Shown here: positions 42,827 to 51,800 of the stretch, one piece after another
Layout of the letters: the number at the start of each line of letters is the position of its first letter
How positions within the stretch are numbered: position 1 is the first letter of the stretch
DNA from: Streptomyces sp. NBC_00461
GTDB lineage: Bacteria; Actinomycetota; Actinomycetes; Streptomycetales; Streptomycetaceae
Assembly: GCF_036013935.1 (NCBI RefSeq)
Contig: NZ_CP107902.1
Coordinates: forward strand, 4,559,001-4,623,000
Length of the DNA stretch: 64,000 nucleotides
Direction: 5' to 3'
The notes under the pieces: generated by a model
The model's input: the letters and a program-made list of their open reading frames with translations, nothing else
Database searches by the model: none
Told to the model about the DNA's origin: nothing
Position numbers and translations under genes: made by a program

Positions 42827-43642
42827 ATGACCACAAACCAGCCAGTAGCACTCGTGACCGGAGCATCGTCAGGCATCGGCAAGGCGGCCGCGCTCGCGCT
42901 CGTCGACGCGGGATTCGAGGTCGTCGGAACGAGCCGCCAAGCCTCCGGGGACGCCCGCCGCGACGGCGTGACGTTCCTCGACCTCGACGTGGCCAGCGAC
43001 ACCTCGGTCGCCAGCGCGGTCGACCGCGTCATCGAAAAGTTCGGGCGGATCGACGTCCTGGTCAACAACGCCGGCATCGGCTCCGCCGGCGCCGGCGAGG
43101 AACGCTCCCTCGCCCAGGACCAGCAACTGTTCGACATCAACGTCTTCGGCCTGATCCGCATGACCAAGGCCGTCCTGCCGCACATGCGCGCCCAGGGCCG
43201 CGGCCGGATCATCAACATCTCGTCCGTGCTCGGGTTCGTCCCCGCGCCGTACATGGCCGCCTACGCCGCGTCCAAGCACGCGGTCGAGGGCTACTCCGAG
43301 TCCGTGGACCACGAGGTCCGCCAGCACGGCGTCCGCGTACTGCTCGTCGAGCCCGCCCAGACCAGGACCGCGTTCGAGGCCAACTCCCCGAAGCCCGCCA
43401 CGCCTCTGCCGGTCTACGAGCACCAGCGGCAGGTCTTCGAGCGCGTGATGGGCGCGGCGATGAAGGACGGCGACGATCCCGCCACCGTCGCCAAGGCGAT
43501 CGTCGCCGCGGCGACCGACCCGAAGCCGAAGCTGCGCTACCCCGCCGGGCCGACCGCCGGACGCGTCAGCACCCTGCGCCGCCTCGTCCCCTCCCGCGCC
43601 TTCGACCGGCAGATCCGCAAGCTCAACCAGCTGCCCGCCTGA
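42827..43642 (+). CDS. short-chain dehydrogenase/reductase (classical)
   Basis: A 271-aa NAD(P)-dependent SDR. TGASSGIGKAAALAL at residues 12-26 binds the cofactor. VNNAGIGSAG holds the NNAG motif, with catalytic Ser in INISSVLGFV and Tyr-x-x-x-Lys in YAASKHAVEGYS. Similar proteins are often annotated as oxidoreductases of unknown substrate. AGGAGG lies 7 nt before ATG 42827. It is controlled by the palindrome at 42782 and probably co-transcribed with the next gene, which follows after 47 bp. Confidence 0.9.
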   Translation: MTTNQPVALVTGASSGIGKAAALALVDAGFEVVGTSRQASGDARRDGVTFLDLDVASDTSVASAVDRVIEKFGRIDVLVNNAGIGSAGAGEERSLAQDQQLFDINVFGLIRMTKAVLPHMRAQGRGRIINISSVLGFVPAPYMAAYAASKHAVEGYSESVDHEVRQHGVRVLLVEPAQTRTAFEANSPKPATPLPVYEHQRQVFERVMGAAMKDGDDPATVAKAIVAAATDPKPKLRYPAGPTAGRVSTLRRLVPSRAFDRQIRKLNQLPA

Positions 43643-43689
43643 CCGACACCCCCATCCCCCGACGCCACAACCTGCACCAGGAGCCTTCC

Positions 43690-44400
43690 GTGGACCTGTC
43701 CACCAGCACCGCCCTCGTCACCGGAGCCAACCGGGGCCTTGGCCGCGCCCTCGCCACCGAACTGCTCGACCGCGGCGCCACCGTCTACGCCGCAGCCCGC
43801 AACCCCGACCAGGTCGACCTGCCCGGCGCCAAGCCGATCGCGCTCGACATCACCGACCCCGCCTCCGTCGCCGCCGCTGTCCAGGCCACCGGCGACGTCA
43901 CCGTCCTGATCAACAACGCCGGCGTCTCCACCGGCGCCAACCTGCTCGCAAGCGACCAGGACGCCATCCGCCTGGAGATGGACACCCACTACTTCGGCAC
44001 CCTCTCGGTGGTCCGCGGCTTCGCCCCCCAAATCGCGGCCAACGGCGGCGGCGCGATCCTGAACATCCTCTCCGTCCTGTCCTGGCTCAGCTTTCCGCAG
44101 GCCGGCGCATACAGCGCCGCCAAGGCCGCGCAGTGGTCGTTGACCAACGCCCTGCGCGTGGAACTCGCCCAGCAGGGCATCCGGGTGGCCGGACTGCATG
44201 TCGGCTTCATGGACACCGACATGACCCGGGGGATCACCGAGCCCAAGTCCGACCCGGCCGACATCGCCCGGATCGCGGTCGACGGCATCGCCGCCGACGC
44301 CCACGAGATCGTCGCGGACGACCTCAGCCGCCAGGTGCAGTCCGGGCTGGCCGGAGGCGTCGCAGCCCTCTACCCGCAGCTGGCCGGGACCGCCCGCTAG
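43690..44400 (+). CDS. second short-chain dehydrogenase/reductase
   Basis: 236 aa. LVTGANRGLGRALATEL carries the cofactor site. INNAGVSTGAN, the catalytic Ser in NILSVLSWLS and YSAAKAAQWS (Tyr and Lys kept) complete the active site. It is a close functional type to its neighbour but not a simple duplicate; NNAG regions and C-termini differ. GTG 43690 has CAGGAG upstream. Together with the 42827 gene it looks like a two-enzyme unit for a shared substrate, under the TetR-type operator. Confidence 0.88.
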   Translation: MDLSTSTALVTGANRGLGRALATELLDRGATVYAAARNPDQVDLPGAKPIALDITDPASVAAAVQATGDVTVLINNAGVSTGANLLASDQDAIRLEMDTHYFGTLSVVRGFAPQIAANGGGAILNILSVLSWLSFPQAGAYSAAKAAQWSLTNALRVELAQQGIRVAGLHVGFMDTDMTRGITEPKSDPADIARIAVDGIAADAHEIVADDLSRQVQSGLAGGVAALYPQLAGTAR

Positions 44401-44744
44401 GCAGCACTCAACATGGTGACCACGTGTCAAAGACTCCGCCGCACCGGAGGAAGCGCGACGGTCGCCGGGAAACGAACGGCGAACCCGTCGTGCCGCAGGC
44501 GACTCTTCTCACCCATTTCAGGCGGGCCGCTCCGGTATCCGAACCCCCACGGTGGCCAGCACCGCCATCCGCGCTCGCGCTGTCTGGCGTGAGCTCGGAT
44601 GGCGGTCCTGACCCGAGCAGGTGACAACTTCAGCACCCAGATGGTGACAACCATCGCGCCCAACGGGGCGATGAAGTGCAGGCCACCGGAGGCGCTTGAT
44701 GACAACTATCTCGCTCAGTCACAGTGCGCCGCCCGCCGTCGGGC
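44401..44744. other. non-coding right end of the cassette
   Basis: 344 bp with no credible frame. It contains the right GGTGACA motif pair (44620-44652), which is the inverted counterpart of 41976-42004. The stretch after it leads into the HAD gene stop. It looks like an insertion-element end without its transposase. Confidence 0.4.
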
Positions 44745-45245
44745 TCACCTCGCCCCACCCGGACGACTCCCCCGCAGCCACTCCTCCAGTACCGCGAAAT
44801 CCGCGTCGGTGAGTGCGTACCGAGGGTCGACTCGGTGCAGCAGGGCGGGTGCCGGGTGATGGGTGGCGACCCAGTCGCGGTCGGCGGCGGTGATCTCGTC
44901 GTCGAGCCAGACGAAGGGGCGGCCGTCCGCCCAGGCGACCAGGGGCCGGGTCTTCCAGTGCAGTGGCGCGGGCAGCGCGTCCTCGTCGGGCCAGTCGACC
45001 AGCGGCAGCGGGGGCAGGCCCAGCCAGGCCGCGAGGCACACGTTCGCGTCCTCCATCCAGGTCGTGGCCCACACCAGCTCGCAGTCCAGGGCCGTGAGCC
45101 GTGCGCCGAGCGCGGGATCGATACGGCTGAGCAGCGGATGGTCGAGGGCCTCGCGCGGCACGGCGAAGCGCGCCCGGTACGACGGGTACGGGCGCGCCGA
45201 TCCGAACGGGATCAGTGTTCCGTCGATGTCAAGGAAGAGAAGCAT
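44745..45245 (-). CDS. HAD-like hydrolase domain protein
   Basis: 166 aa. The first HAD motif is intact at the N-terminus: MLLFLDIDGTLIPFG, with nucleophile Asp6. The later segments WATTWMEDANVC (motif II-like) and VWLDDEITAADRDW (motif IV, DD) fit a small phosphatase without a large cap. The substrate is unknown. It ends near the cassette end and starts at ATG 45245; the RraA-like gene lies upstream on the same strand. Confidence 0.8.
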   Translation of the reverse strand: MLLFLDIDGTLIPFGSARPYPSYRARFAVPREALDHPLLSRIDPALGARLTALDCELVWATTWMEDANVCLAAWLGLPPLPLVDWPDEDALPAPLHWKTRPLVAWADGRPFVWLDDEITAADRDWVATHHPAPALLHRVDPRYALTDADFAVLEEWLRGSRPGGAR

Positions 45246-45303
45246 CAGGAAGAGGATCGGCGATCGGCGTTCCGAGGGAAAGACGAAAGCGGATCAGCCC
45301 TCG

Positions 45304-45933
45304 TCAGCCCTCGAATCCCTGCTCCGCCAGGATCTTGTCGATACGCGCCCGGTGCGCCGCCTCCCACGCGTCCAGGGACTCACCGGCCTCCTTGGCGAGC
45401 CTGCCCCGGGCTGCCGTGAGCACCTCGTCCCGCCGGGCGGCGGGTACGGCGACGACGCCCTCCTCGTCGGCCACGACGACGTCCCCGGCCTCGACCCGTA
45501 CGCCACCGCACGTCACCGGCGCGCCGAGCGGCCGTACGACCGACTTGGCGCCCGGGATCGGGATGACACCCCGGGCGAACACCGGGAACTCCATCGCCCG
45601 TACCTCGGCGAGGTCGCGGATCAGCCCGTCGAGGACGAAGCCCGCGATGCCCTGTCGCTGGGCGACGGCGCAGACGTTGCCGCCCGCGAGCGCCCAGTCC
45701 AGGTCTCCGGACTCGACGACGAGGACCGATCCGGGCTCGGCGCGATGGATGGCCGCGTGCAGCATGAGGTTGTCGCCGGGCGCACAGCTGACGGTGAAGG
45801 CGGGCCCGGCCACCCGCCCGGCCGGCCCCCACAGTGGGCGGATTCCGATGTCCATGACCTGCCCGTGGCCGAGAAGGTCGGCGAGTGTGGTCGTGGGGAC
45901 GGCGCTGAAGTCGGTGGCAGTGGCGTCAGTCAT
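45304..45933 (-). CDS. RraA-like / 4-hydroxy-4-methyl-2-oxoglutarate aldolase-type protein
   Basis: 209 aa. RraA fold with the conserved AGPAFTVSCAPGDNLMLHAAI and AGFVLDGLIRDL (the G-x-x-R-D motif). GDVVVADEEGVVAVPA comes near the end. In many bacteria these proteins are class II pyruvate aldolases or oxaloacetate decarboxylases; real RraA inhibits RNase E. The ATG at 45933 is overlapped by the stop (ATGA) of a shifted frame from the decayed membrane gene upstream. Confidence 0.85.
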   Translation of the reverse strand: MTDATATDFSAVPTTTLADLLGHGQVMDIGIRPLWGPAGRVAGPAFTVSCAPGDNLMLHAAIHRAEPGSVLVVESGDLDWALAGGNVCAVAQRQGIAGFVLDGLIRDLAEVRAMEFPVFARGVIPIPGAKSVVRPLGAPVTCGGVRVEAGDVVVADEEGVVAVPAARRDEVLTAARGRLAKEAGESLDAWEAAHRARIDKILAEQGFEG

Positions 45934-46005
45934 ACGTCGGACGTTATCGCTGTCGCTCCTGCCCGGACCGGGGTATGCCGACGCCTGCTCAGTGGACCGT
46001 TCTGC

Positions 46006-46376
46006 TCAGTGGACCGCTCCCTGCCGCCAGGGCGGCTCGGCGGCAAGCTCCCACAGATCGTCGAAGTGCTTGATCCACTGACGAAGCTGCCCAGCTGACT
46101 TGAGTTGACGAGGGCGCGCGACGGCACCCGCACCGACGAGGAGAGCTCCCGCACCGTGTCGTACAGCACGTAGCCGACCAGACTGAGCAGAGCGCCACCG
46201 AGGAACGCCTTGCCTTCCAGGGCGTCGCCGACCGGTTTGATGAACTGGGCGGCCAGCCCCGTGATGAAGATCCCCGCCAGCAGGACCCGGGTCACGATGG
46301 GTTCGAGACGTTCCTGGAAGCGCCTCAGCCGTTGTCCTACTCCGTCATCGGTCGATCCACCCGTCCGCCCCGGCAT
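46006..46376 (-). pseudogene. decayed two-segment membrane protein gene
   Basis: MPGRTGGSTDDGVGQRLRRF from ATG 46376 leads into two hydrophobic segments (VTRVLLAGIFITGLAAQFI; FLGGALLSLVGYVLYDTVREL) and ALVNSSQL. After that the frame loses sense. The correct continuation is in another frame: LRQWIKHFDDLWELAAEPPW, stop at 46006. The protein was probably longer, with an internal deletion and a frameshift. The shifted frame runs on with poorer codon usage into the RraA start. The ending resembles the C-termini of the GntR proteins downstream (a short WF/DDLWE-type helix). Confidence 0.55.
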
Positions 46377-46457
46377 GCCGCCCCCTTGGCCCCCCGACAA
46401 CCGACGGAACGTCATATTCCCGTGGTCGCACCGGCTTTCGGTGGAATCATGTTCCCC

Positions 46458-48641
46458 CTAGGCCAGGGCGCGGGCAAGATAGGGGTTCGCTGTGATGCGC
46501 GTGGGCAGGCCGAGTGAGGCGGTGGCCGCCGCCAGGGTCATGGCGTACGAGTCCACGGCCCGGCGGACGTTGGGAGCGTCCAGGGCGTCGCCGGTCATCA
46601 GACGGTCGAGGTCGATGTACGCGGAGCGCACGATCTCGATCCAGCGGTAGGCGCGCCAGTCCTTGCGCCAGTCGACGGTGTACTTGTCCGGCAGCCCCAC
46701 CTCCCAGCGGCGGAACATCCGGTCCCGGATCTCCGGACGGGTGGGCGTGAGATGCATGTGCCGGACCAGGTCATAGAGGGGATCGCCGACGATCGCCATC
46801 TCCCAGTCGATGATGGTCAGCGCCAGGTCGTCGTCGCGGCGTACGAGGTTCCACGGGTTCAGATCGCCGTGCAGGAGTGCGGGCGCCCGGTGACTCACCT
46901 CGTGACGGGACAGAATCTCCCCCAGCCGGTCCGCGTCGGGCAGCCCGAGGAGCCTGGCCAGTTGCTGTGACTCCTTCGGCAACTCCCTTACCAAAGAAAC
47001 CAGTTGCTCCCGAAGCCAACTGAAGAACCCACCCTCGCCGGCCGCCGGGTCCACCTGTTTGTAGTCGACCCGTGTCATGGCGCAGAGCTGGTCGACCAGC
47101 CGGTCTGCCTCGTGCGGGAGCAGGCCGTACACCGGATGGCTCGGCGGCTCGTCGATGTCGCGGTTTCCGACATACGTGTGGATCGCGAAGGGTTCCTTGC
47201 GATAGCTCTTGCCCAGGGCGAGAACGCGCGGGGCGGCCACCTCGACACACGACTGCTCGATGGCCCGCAGCACGGCGTGCTCGCTGAGAAAACTGCGCTC
47301 ACGTCGGCACAGCTGCGCCACCTTGCGCCGCACCACGACCGGGAAGTCGATGTCCGTCACCCAGACGACCGTGTTGAGGTGGGCCGTCCCCTTGAACACC
47401 CGGTTGGCAGGTGCGGCACCCTCCGCGATCAGAGCCCGGTCGACCGCTTCGCGCGGGAAGTCGCTGTGCTCCGGAAGGCGCCTGTCCGATCTCCAGTGGA
47501 CGCCGTACGGGTCCTGTCTCCGGCCACGAATCCTGTCGTCCCGTGAGGCCCGCCAGCGGAACAGGATCCGCTCGATCTCTTCCAGGTTGGGCACGGCCCG
47601 CAGCCTGAGCGGCTTGGCCGCGGCCTCCAGGGCACGGCGCACCGCGGCGGTCGCGTCGTCCAGACTCTTCTGGTCGATCGAGCCCTCCAGCGACCTCGCC
47701 GCCCGCATCACGTCCGGGTAGACGGACTGCGCCCGCTCGAATTCGACGTAGTGGTGCAGGTCCTTGTCCAGGCCGCTGACGGCCGCCGGGCGGGTCGTCT
47801 CCATGGCGTTGGCCCACGCCCCGACCACCTCGTCCCACTGGTGATCCGGATAGTGCATGCGCACCAGGTGCGTCGCGAGTTCGTGCAGGGGGTCCCCGTA
47901 GGTCGCCAGCTCCCAGTCGACGCAGATGAGGGGCGGATCTCCGCCGTACGACACGATGAGGTTGTCGCGGTGGAGATCCGCGTGGAGCAGGCTGTACGGC
48001 CGCCGTTTCATGGCGGGCACCCGCTCCGCGAACCGGGTCAGGGCGTCCTCGGAAATGCCCAGAGCCGCGAACAGGCCGCCGAAGGCCCGCCAATTGGGCC
48101 GTCGGATCTGCTGGTCCGCCTGGTGCGCGAGAGCGTGCAGGAAGCCCTGGCTGTCCTTGTTCTGGGGCCAGGCCATCGGCAGCGCCGGCAGCGCCTCCCT
48201 GCGCACCTGGGTCATCTGCGCGAAAAGACCGGCCAGTGCCTTGACCAGGAGAGCGTCCACCGGCTTGTCGTTCCCGCAGATACTGGAGAGAGGCACGCCC
48301 TCGACGTAGCTGTGGATCGCAAAGTGCTCCCGCTTGACCAGGCACTCCGGGACATGGGGGAGGATCCCCTTGATCGCCTGGAGAATCTCCGCCTCGTTGT
48401 CCCAGGTCCTGATGACCACCGGCAGGGCGTCCTTGCGCCGGACCCGCACCGTCACGGGCGTACCCACCTCACGCCGCAAGAGGCGCGCCATCGGTTCGGT
48501 GAGCGGCAGCATGTAGTTCTTGTTGTGGTGCCCGCTGGTCGCCTGCCCCAGCGTCGCAGCGTGACTCATGAACGCCTGATAGGCGTCATCGAGTGTGGCG
48601 CGTTCCCCGCGAAAGGGGCGGGGAAGAGGAGGTGCGCCCAC
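46458..48641 (-). CDS. double kinase-fold (APH/choline-kinase-like) protein
   Basis: About 727 aa with two consecutive aminoglycoside-phosphotransferase-like domains. The first has LLHADLHRDN and ICVDWELATYGDP. The second has LLHGDLNPWN and TIIDWEMAIVGDP, each being the HxDxxxxN and (D/I)DW catalytic pair. Both appear competent. A phosphate acceptor is unknown; choline/ethanolamine-like small molecules are possible. GTG 48641 is chosen for a GGAG upstream; ATG 48569 is the alternative. Neighbours are GntR regulators of one family. Confidence 0.75.
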   Translation of the reverse strand: MGAPPLPRPFRGERATLDDAYQAFMSHAATLGQATSGHHNKNYMLPLTEPMARLLRREVGTPVTVRVRRKDALPVVIRTWDNEAEILQAIKGILPHVPECLVKREHFAIHSYVEGVPLSSICGNDKPVDALLVKALAGLFAQMTQVRREALPALPMAWPQNKDSQGFLHALAHQADQQIRRPNWRAFGGLFAALGISEDALTRFAERVPAMKRRPYSLLHADLHRDNLIVSYGGDPPLICVDWELATYGDPLHELATHLVRMHYPDHQWDEVVGAWANAMETTRPAAVSGLDKDLHHYVEFERAQSVYPDVMRAARSLEGSIDQKSLDDATAAVRRALEAAAKPLRLRAVPNLEEIERILFRWRASRDDRIRGRRQDPYGVHWRSDRRLPEHSDFPREAVDRALIAEGAAPANRVFKGTAHLNTVVWVTDIDFPVVVRRKVAQLCRRERSFLSEHAVLRAIEQSCVEVAAPRVLALGKSYRKEPFAIHTYVGNRDIDEPPSHPVYGLLPHEADRLVDQLCAMTRVDYKQVDPAAGEGGFFSWLREQLVSLVRELPKESQQLARLLGLPDADRLGEILSRHEVSHRAPALLHGDLNPWNLVRRDDDLALTIIDWEMAIVGDPLYDLVRHMHLTPTRPEIRDRMFRRWEVGLPDKYTVDWRKDWRAYRWIEIVRSAYIDLDRLMTGDALDAPNVRRAVDSYAMTLAAATASLGLPTRITANPYLARALA

Positions 48642-48909
48642 TGGCCGCTCCGGGTGCGAAATGGGTGAAGGTAGGGCAAACCGTAAGCTCGCGCTGGATC
48701 CTGCGCACACCAGAATGGGGTGCGCGTGACCACAACGGGTGGTGTTCCACCCTTTTGCCCAGAGTCTGCATGAGGTCGTCCGAGATTTATCTGTTCGACA
48801 TGGTCATACGGACGAAAGCGAGCGATTGCTCAGTCGGTGCGGGCATGCTACAGCACCCCACTGGGCTTCAATCGGGCATCACTGGCATCGTTCACCCCGC
48901 CTGCACGGC

Positions 48910-49776
48910 CTACTCGGAGAGCCGCTCCCAGACCGACTCGAACCAGTCCCGCATGCTGTCCACGAAGACCGAGCCCTGGGAGCTCGGGTCCGCGTCCTTC
49001 GCATGGTGGGTCAGGGTGGCACCGAGCCCCAGCACGTCGAGCGCCGTGACCTCGTCCCCGCTGTCCAGGACCACCGGGCGCTCGATGACCTCGTAGAGAC
49101 CATGCAGGACCTCGGCGCCGTTGAACACGTAGAGCTTGAACGTCGGGGTCAGTGGTGTGTGCCGGATGTCCAGGTCGACCGAGGACACCAGCTTTTCCGC
49201 CTGCAGATCGCGCAGCACGTCCCGCAACGAATCCACGTGCCGCTGTGTGATGCGGTGGAGGCGGTCCCGCAACCGCGGATCGTCCTTGTCGTCCTTGATC
49301 CGCGGATACGGCAGGTTCAGCGACTCCGAAGGCAGGAGCATCCGCAGGGCGATCCGCTGGGGCGCGATGGCTCTGGCCCGGATCCGTTCCGCCTGCAGCC
49401 GGATGTGCGCGTCGAGGGACTCCGAAGTCAACGTGTAGACGTCCAGGGTGACTTCGGGCCGTTCGAAGGCCTCGCTGATCAGCGGTCCCAGTGTCATGGG
49501 CTGGCGCGAACGGGTGGCCCTGGCCTTGGTGGACTGGATGCGCTGACTCTTGATGACGCGCGCGTTCGTTCCCTGCCGGTTCTCGATCCAGCCTTCGTTG
49601 CCCAGTTCCTGCACCACGCGCTGGACGGTGTCCCGGGAGACCCCGAACTCCCTCGCTAGCTCTCGCTGCGAGGGCAGCAGCGTGCCGAGCGGATACGTCC
49701 CGTCCGTCATCCGGATCCGCAACTCGTCGGACACCTGCCGGAACGCCTTGCCGTCACCACTCCGCTTGGCCGTCAC
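48910..49776 (-). CDS. GntR family regulator with C-terminal effector domain, copy 1
   Basis: 288 aa. The N-terminal winged helix has LGTLLPSQRELAREFGVSRD at about residues 30-49. The C-terminal domain (100-288) is shared with the two regulators downstream: a core TPTFKLYVFNGAEVLHGLYE, then LTHHAKDAD and WFESVWERL at the end. The domain is not the usual FCD or UTRA. It probably senses a ligand. Start GTG 49776. An 8-bp inverted repeat (49838-49866) lies 62 nt upstream. Confidence 0.82.
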   Translation of the reverse strand: MTAKRSGDGKAFRQVSDELRIRMTDGTYPLGTLLPSQRELAREFGVSRDTVQRVVQELGNEGWIENRQGTNARVIKSQRIQSTKARATRSRQPMTLGPLISEAFERPEVTLDVYTLTSESLDAHIRLQAERIRARAIAPQRIALRMLLPSESLNLPYPRIKDDKDDPRLRDRLHRITQRHVDSLRDVLRDLQAEKLVSSVDLDIRHTPLTPTFKLYVFNGAEVLHGLYEVIERPVVLDSGDEVTALDVLGLGATLTHHAKDADPSSQGSVFVDSMRDWFESVWERLSE

Positions 49777-49837
49777 ACCGCCTACCTACCGCCGTCGGCC
49801 AGGCGGCAAACCGGTTTCAGTCAGGCAAGCAGTCCAG

Positions 49838-49866
49838 CCAACTTGCCGGTTAACGGATCAAGTTGG
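49838..49866. promoter_or_regulatory. inverted repeat upstream of GntR copy 1
   Basis: CCAACTTG (49838-49845) with CAAGTTGG (49859-49866), 13-nt spacer. The half-site CCAACTT is the same core as in the conserved sites of GntR copies 2 and 3 (AGTTGG-N3-CCAACT), but with wider spacing. Confidence 0.5.
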
Positions 49867-49981
49867 GCGGGCATGCCTGATAACAGCCGACAACCAGTCA
49901 AGGGCATAGTCCAGTTGCCTGGTTCGCCGAATGCGACAGGGGGTGGCAGCCGTGGTCCTCCTCCAGGCTGTGGGAGGCACT

Positions 49982-50308
49982 GTGCAGGTCGACAATCTGG
50001 TTCAACTGGTGGGCGGCGTACTGGGGTTGCTGACCTCGGTGGCGGCCATGTGGCGGGCCCGCTCCGAGGCGAGGGGGGTCGAGGGGCGCGGGGCCCGCTC
50101 TAGCCCCGAACCATCTTCAGCAGCGGCTCCAGAGAACCGACGACCGCGTCCGCTCCGGCTTCCATCAAAAGCTTGGCTTTCTGTCCGTTACGCGCGTAGC
50201 CGAGGAAAGGAACGCCGGCCTGGAGTGCGGCCTCGAGGTCGGAGGGGGCGTCGCCGATCATCAAGGAGGCCGAAGGGGCGGCGCCCATCGCGCTCAGGGC
50301 GCGGTTGA
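49982..50308 (+). CDS. possible third small membrane protein, overlapping the HAD gene
   Basis: GTG 49982 has GGGAGG directly upstream and opens VQVDNLVQLVGGVLGLLTSV, then AAMWRARSEARG: a short hydrophobic segment and a basic end, like the two small membrane proteins at 51933 and 53263, though not alignable in detail. The frame then runs on for 200 bp antisense to the HAD gene with Arg-rich nonsense to 50308. The true protein may be shorter, with the stop lost by mutation. It would be divergent from GntR copy 1. Confidence 0.35.
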   Translation: MQVDNLVQLVGGVLGLLTSVAAMWRARSEARGVEGRGARSSPEPSSAAAPENRRPRPLRLPSKAWLSVRYARSRGKERRPGVRPRGRRGRRRSSRRPKGRRPSRSGRG

Positions 50309-50843
50309 GGCAGTGCGGGTGCGGCTTGAGGTGGTGGAGGTCCTGGGTGCGGCCGTAGATGTGGGGCGTGAAGCAGGAGACCAGGTCCCGGCTCATCAGG
50401 TATTTGCGTACCACGCGCGGGGAGTTGTTGGTCGCGATGGCCAGCCGGGAGCCGATCGCCGTCCAGGTCCGTATCAGCGGGTCGGCGTATGCGGTGGGCA
50501 TGGCCGAGGACGCCGCCCGCAGTTCCTCCTGGGTGAGACGTTCCTCCAGTTCCGCGACCAGGTCACTGCCCGGGTGACGGCGATCGACGGCGCGCAGGAC
50601 CACGTGAGGGTCCAGGGACTGTCGTTCCGGCTCCGTCAGCAGGCCGTGCAGGCCTCTGCCTTCGAGCCACTCCACCAGTTCGGTCGCCACGCGCTCCGCC
50701 GAGTGCCCGGCGAACAGGCGGCAGATCGGGCCGTCGAAGTCCCACAGCACCACGTGGGTGCGCGTGATCAGTTCCCGGATCTTCTCGGTGTCGTGCTCCG
50801 TGTCTTCTGCCACCGGTTCAGTCTGCGTCGTATCACTAGTCAC
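50100..50843 (-). CDS. HAD family hydrolase, operonic with GntR copy 2
   Basis: 247 aa. The nucleophile motif VVLWDFDGPICRLF lies at about 31-44; a motif II-like RLAIATNNSP follows. PHPHCLNRALSAMG and MIGDAPSDLEAALQAG supply motifs III and IV. It is a typical phosphoglycolate-phosphatase-like HAD of unknown substrate. The GTG start at 50843 overlaps the stop of GntR copy 2 (TAGTG), so it is translationally coupled to it. Confidence 0.88.
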   Translation of the reverse strand: MTSDTTQTEPVAEDTEHDTEKIRELITRTHVVLWDFDGPICRLFAGHSAERVATELVEWLEGRGLHGLLTEPERQSLDPHVVLRAVDRRHPGSDLVAELEERLTQEELRAASSAMPTAYADPLIRTWTAIGSRLAIATNNSPRVVRKYLMSRDLVSCFTPHIYGRTQDLHHLKPHPHCLNRALSAMGAAPSASLMIGDAPSDLEAALQAGVPFLGYARNGQKAKLLMEAGADAVVGSLEPLLKMVRG

Positions 50844-51718
50844 TAGGAGAGTGTCAGGTCCGTCGTAATGGTTTCCCAGAGGGCGTCGAACCACTTCTGG
50901 GATTCCTCCACGAACGCGGCGTCGCGCTGGCCGGCCTGCTTGGCGAAGGAGAAGAGGACGGAGGCGGAGCCGAGGGCGTCGTACATCTCCAGGGTCTGGC
51001 TCTCGTACTCCTCCTCGCGCTCGGTGAGGACGTAGTACCCGAGCAGGACTTCCACCCGGTTGAGCACGTACAGCTTGATCGGCGGGGTGAGGGGCAGGGC
51101 GCGGAAGGTGACGTGGACGTCCAGGCCGTGTGTGGAGCGCAGGGCGAGGAGGTTGTGCCGCAGGACGTGGAGCTGCGCGTTGCGCATCGCCAGCCACCGC
51201 TGGTGCACCGGGTCGTCGTCGCCTCGGCCCTCGACGAGGACCGGAAAGGCGAGGTTGATCTCCCTGGACGGCACCAGGATGCGGACGTCGATCGACTCGG
51301 GGCGGAGGTTGCCCTCATGGATCTGACGCACCGGTTCCCCGAGGGCCAGCATCAGGGTCTCCGCCGTGTGGCATACGACGTCCACGCGCACGTGCGGGGC
51401 GGAGAACGCCTCCGTCAGCCGTGGCGCCAGCCCCACCATGGTCGGCTGAGGCTCCCCCAGGGCGGGCGCCGGCGGCTCGGCGATCCGTGGCGGGCTCCCC
51501 TTGCTGACGTTGCTGAGCAACCCGTCTTCCTGGAGGGCGCGCAGGGCCTGGCGGACGGTGCCGCGCTCCACCCCGAACTCGTCTGCCAGCTCGGCCTGGG
51601 TGGGCAGGCGGTCTCCGGCCTTGAGGTCACCGCTGTTGATCCGTTCCCGCAGGATGTCGGCGATCTCCTGCGGCGTGAGCCTTCTGCTGCCGTTCACTGC
51701 CACGTTCTCCTGGGTCAC
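50843..51718 (-). CDS. GntR family regulator, copy 2
   Basis: 291 aa. The HTH has LPTQAELADEFGVERGTVRQAL at about residues 41-62. The C-terminal domain shares the core TPPIKLYVLNRVEVLLGYY and the end AFVEESQKWFDALWETI with copies 1 and 3. GTG 51718 is chosen. It is 6 nt after TAGCGT, a -10-like box, with no SD, so a leaderless transcript is likely. A small membrane protein gene is divergent, 214 bp away. Confidence 0.84.
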   Translation of the reverse strand: MTQENVAVNGSRRLTPQEIADILRERINSGDLKAGDRLPTQAELADEFGVERGTVRQALRALQEDGLLSNVSKGSPPRIAEPPAPALGEPQPTMVGLAPRLTEAFSAPHVRVDVVCHTAETLMLALGEPVRQIHEGNLRPESIDVRILVPSREINLAFPVLVEGRGDDDPVHQRWLAMRNAQLHVLRHNLLALRSTHGLDVHVTFRALPLTPPIKLYVLNRVEVLLGYYVLTEREEEYESQTLEMYDALGSASVLFSFAKQAGQRDAAFVEESQKWFDALWETITTDLTLS

Positions 51719-51800
51719 GACCAAACGCTACAACTCGGATCCATCTACGGGGAGTTGTTTGAAACTTGTTTATGAGTAGGTACCAAGTGGGGACAACTTA

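Noticed and set aside
41976..44652. Complete insertion sequence
   Set aside because: Ends look like terminal repeats but there is no transposase gene and no visible target duplication.
49843..50103. Overlapping plus-strand frame of 86 codons
   Set aside because: Gly/Arg/Pro-rich shadow of the frame opening at GTG 49982; no SD.
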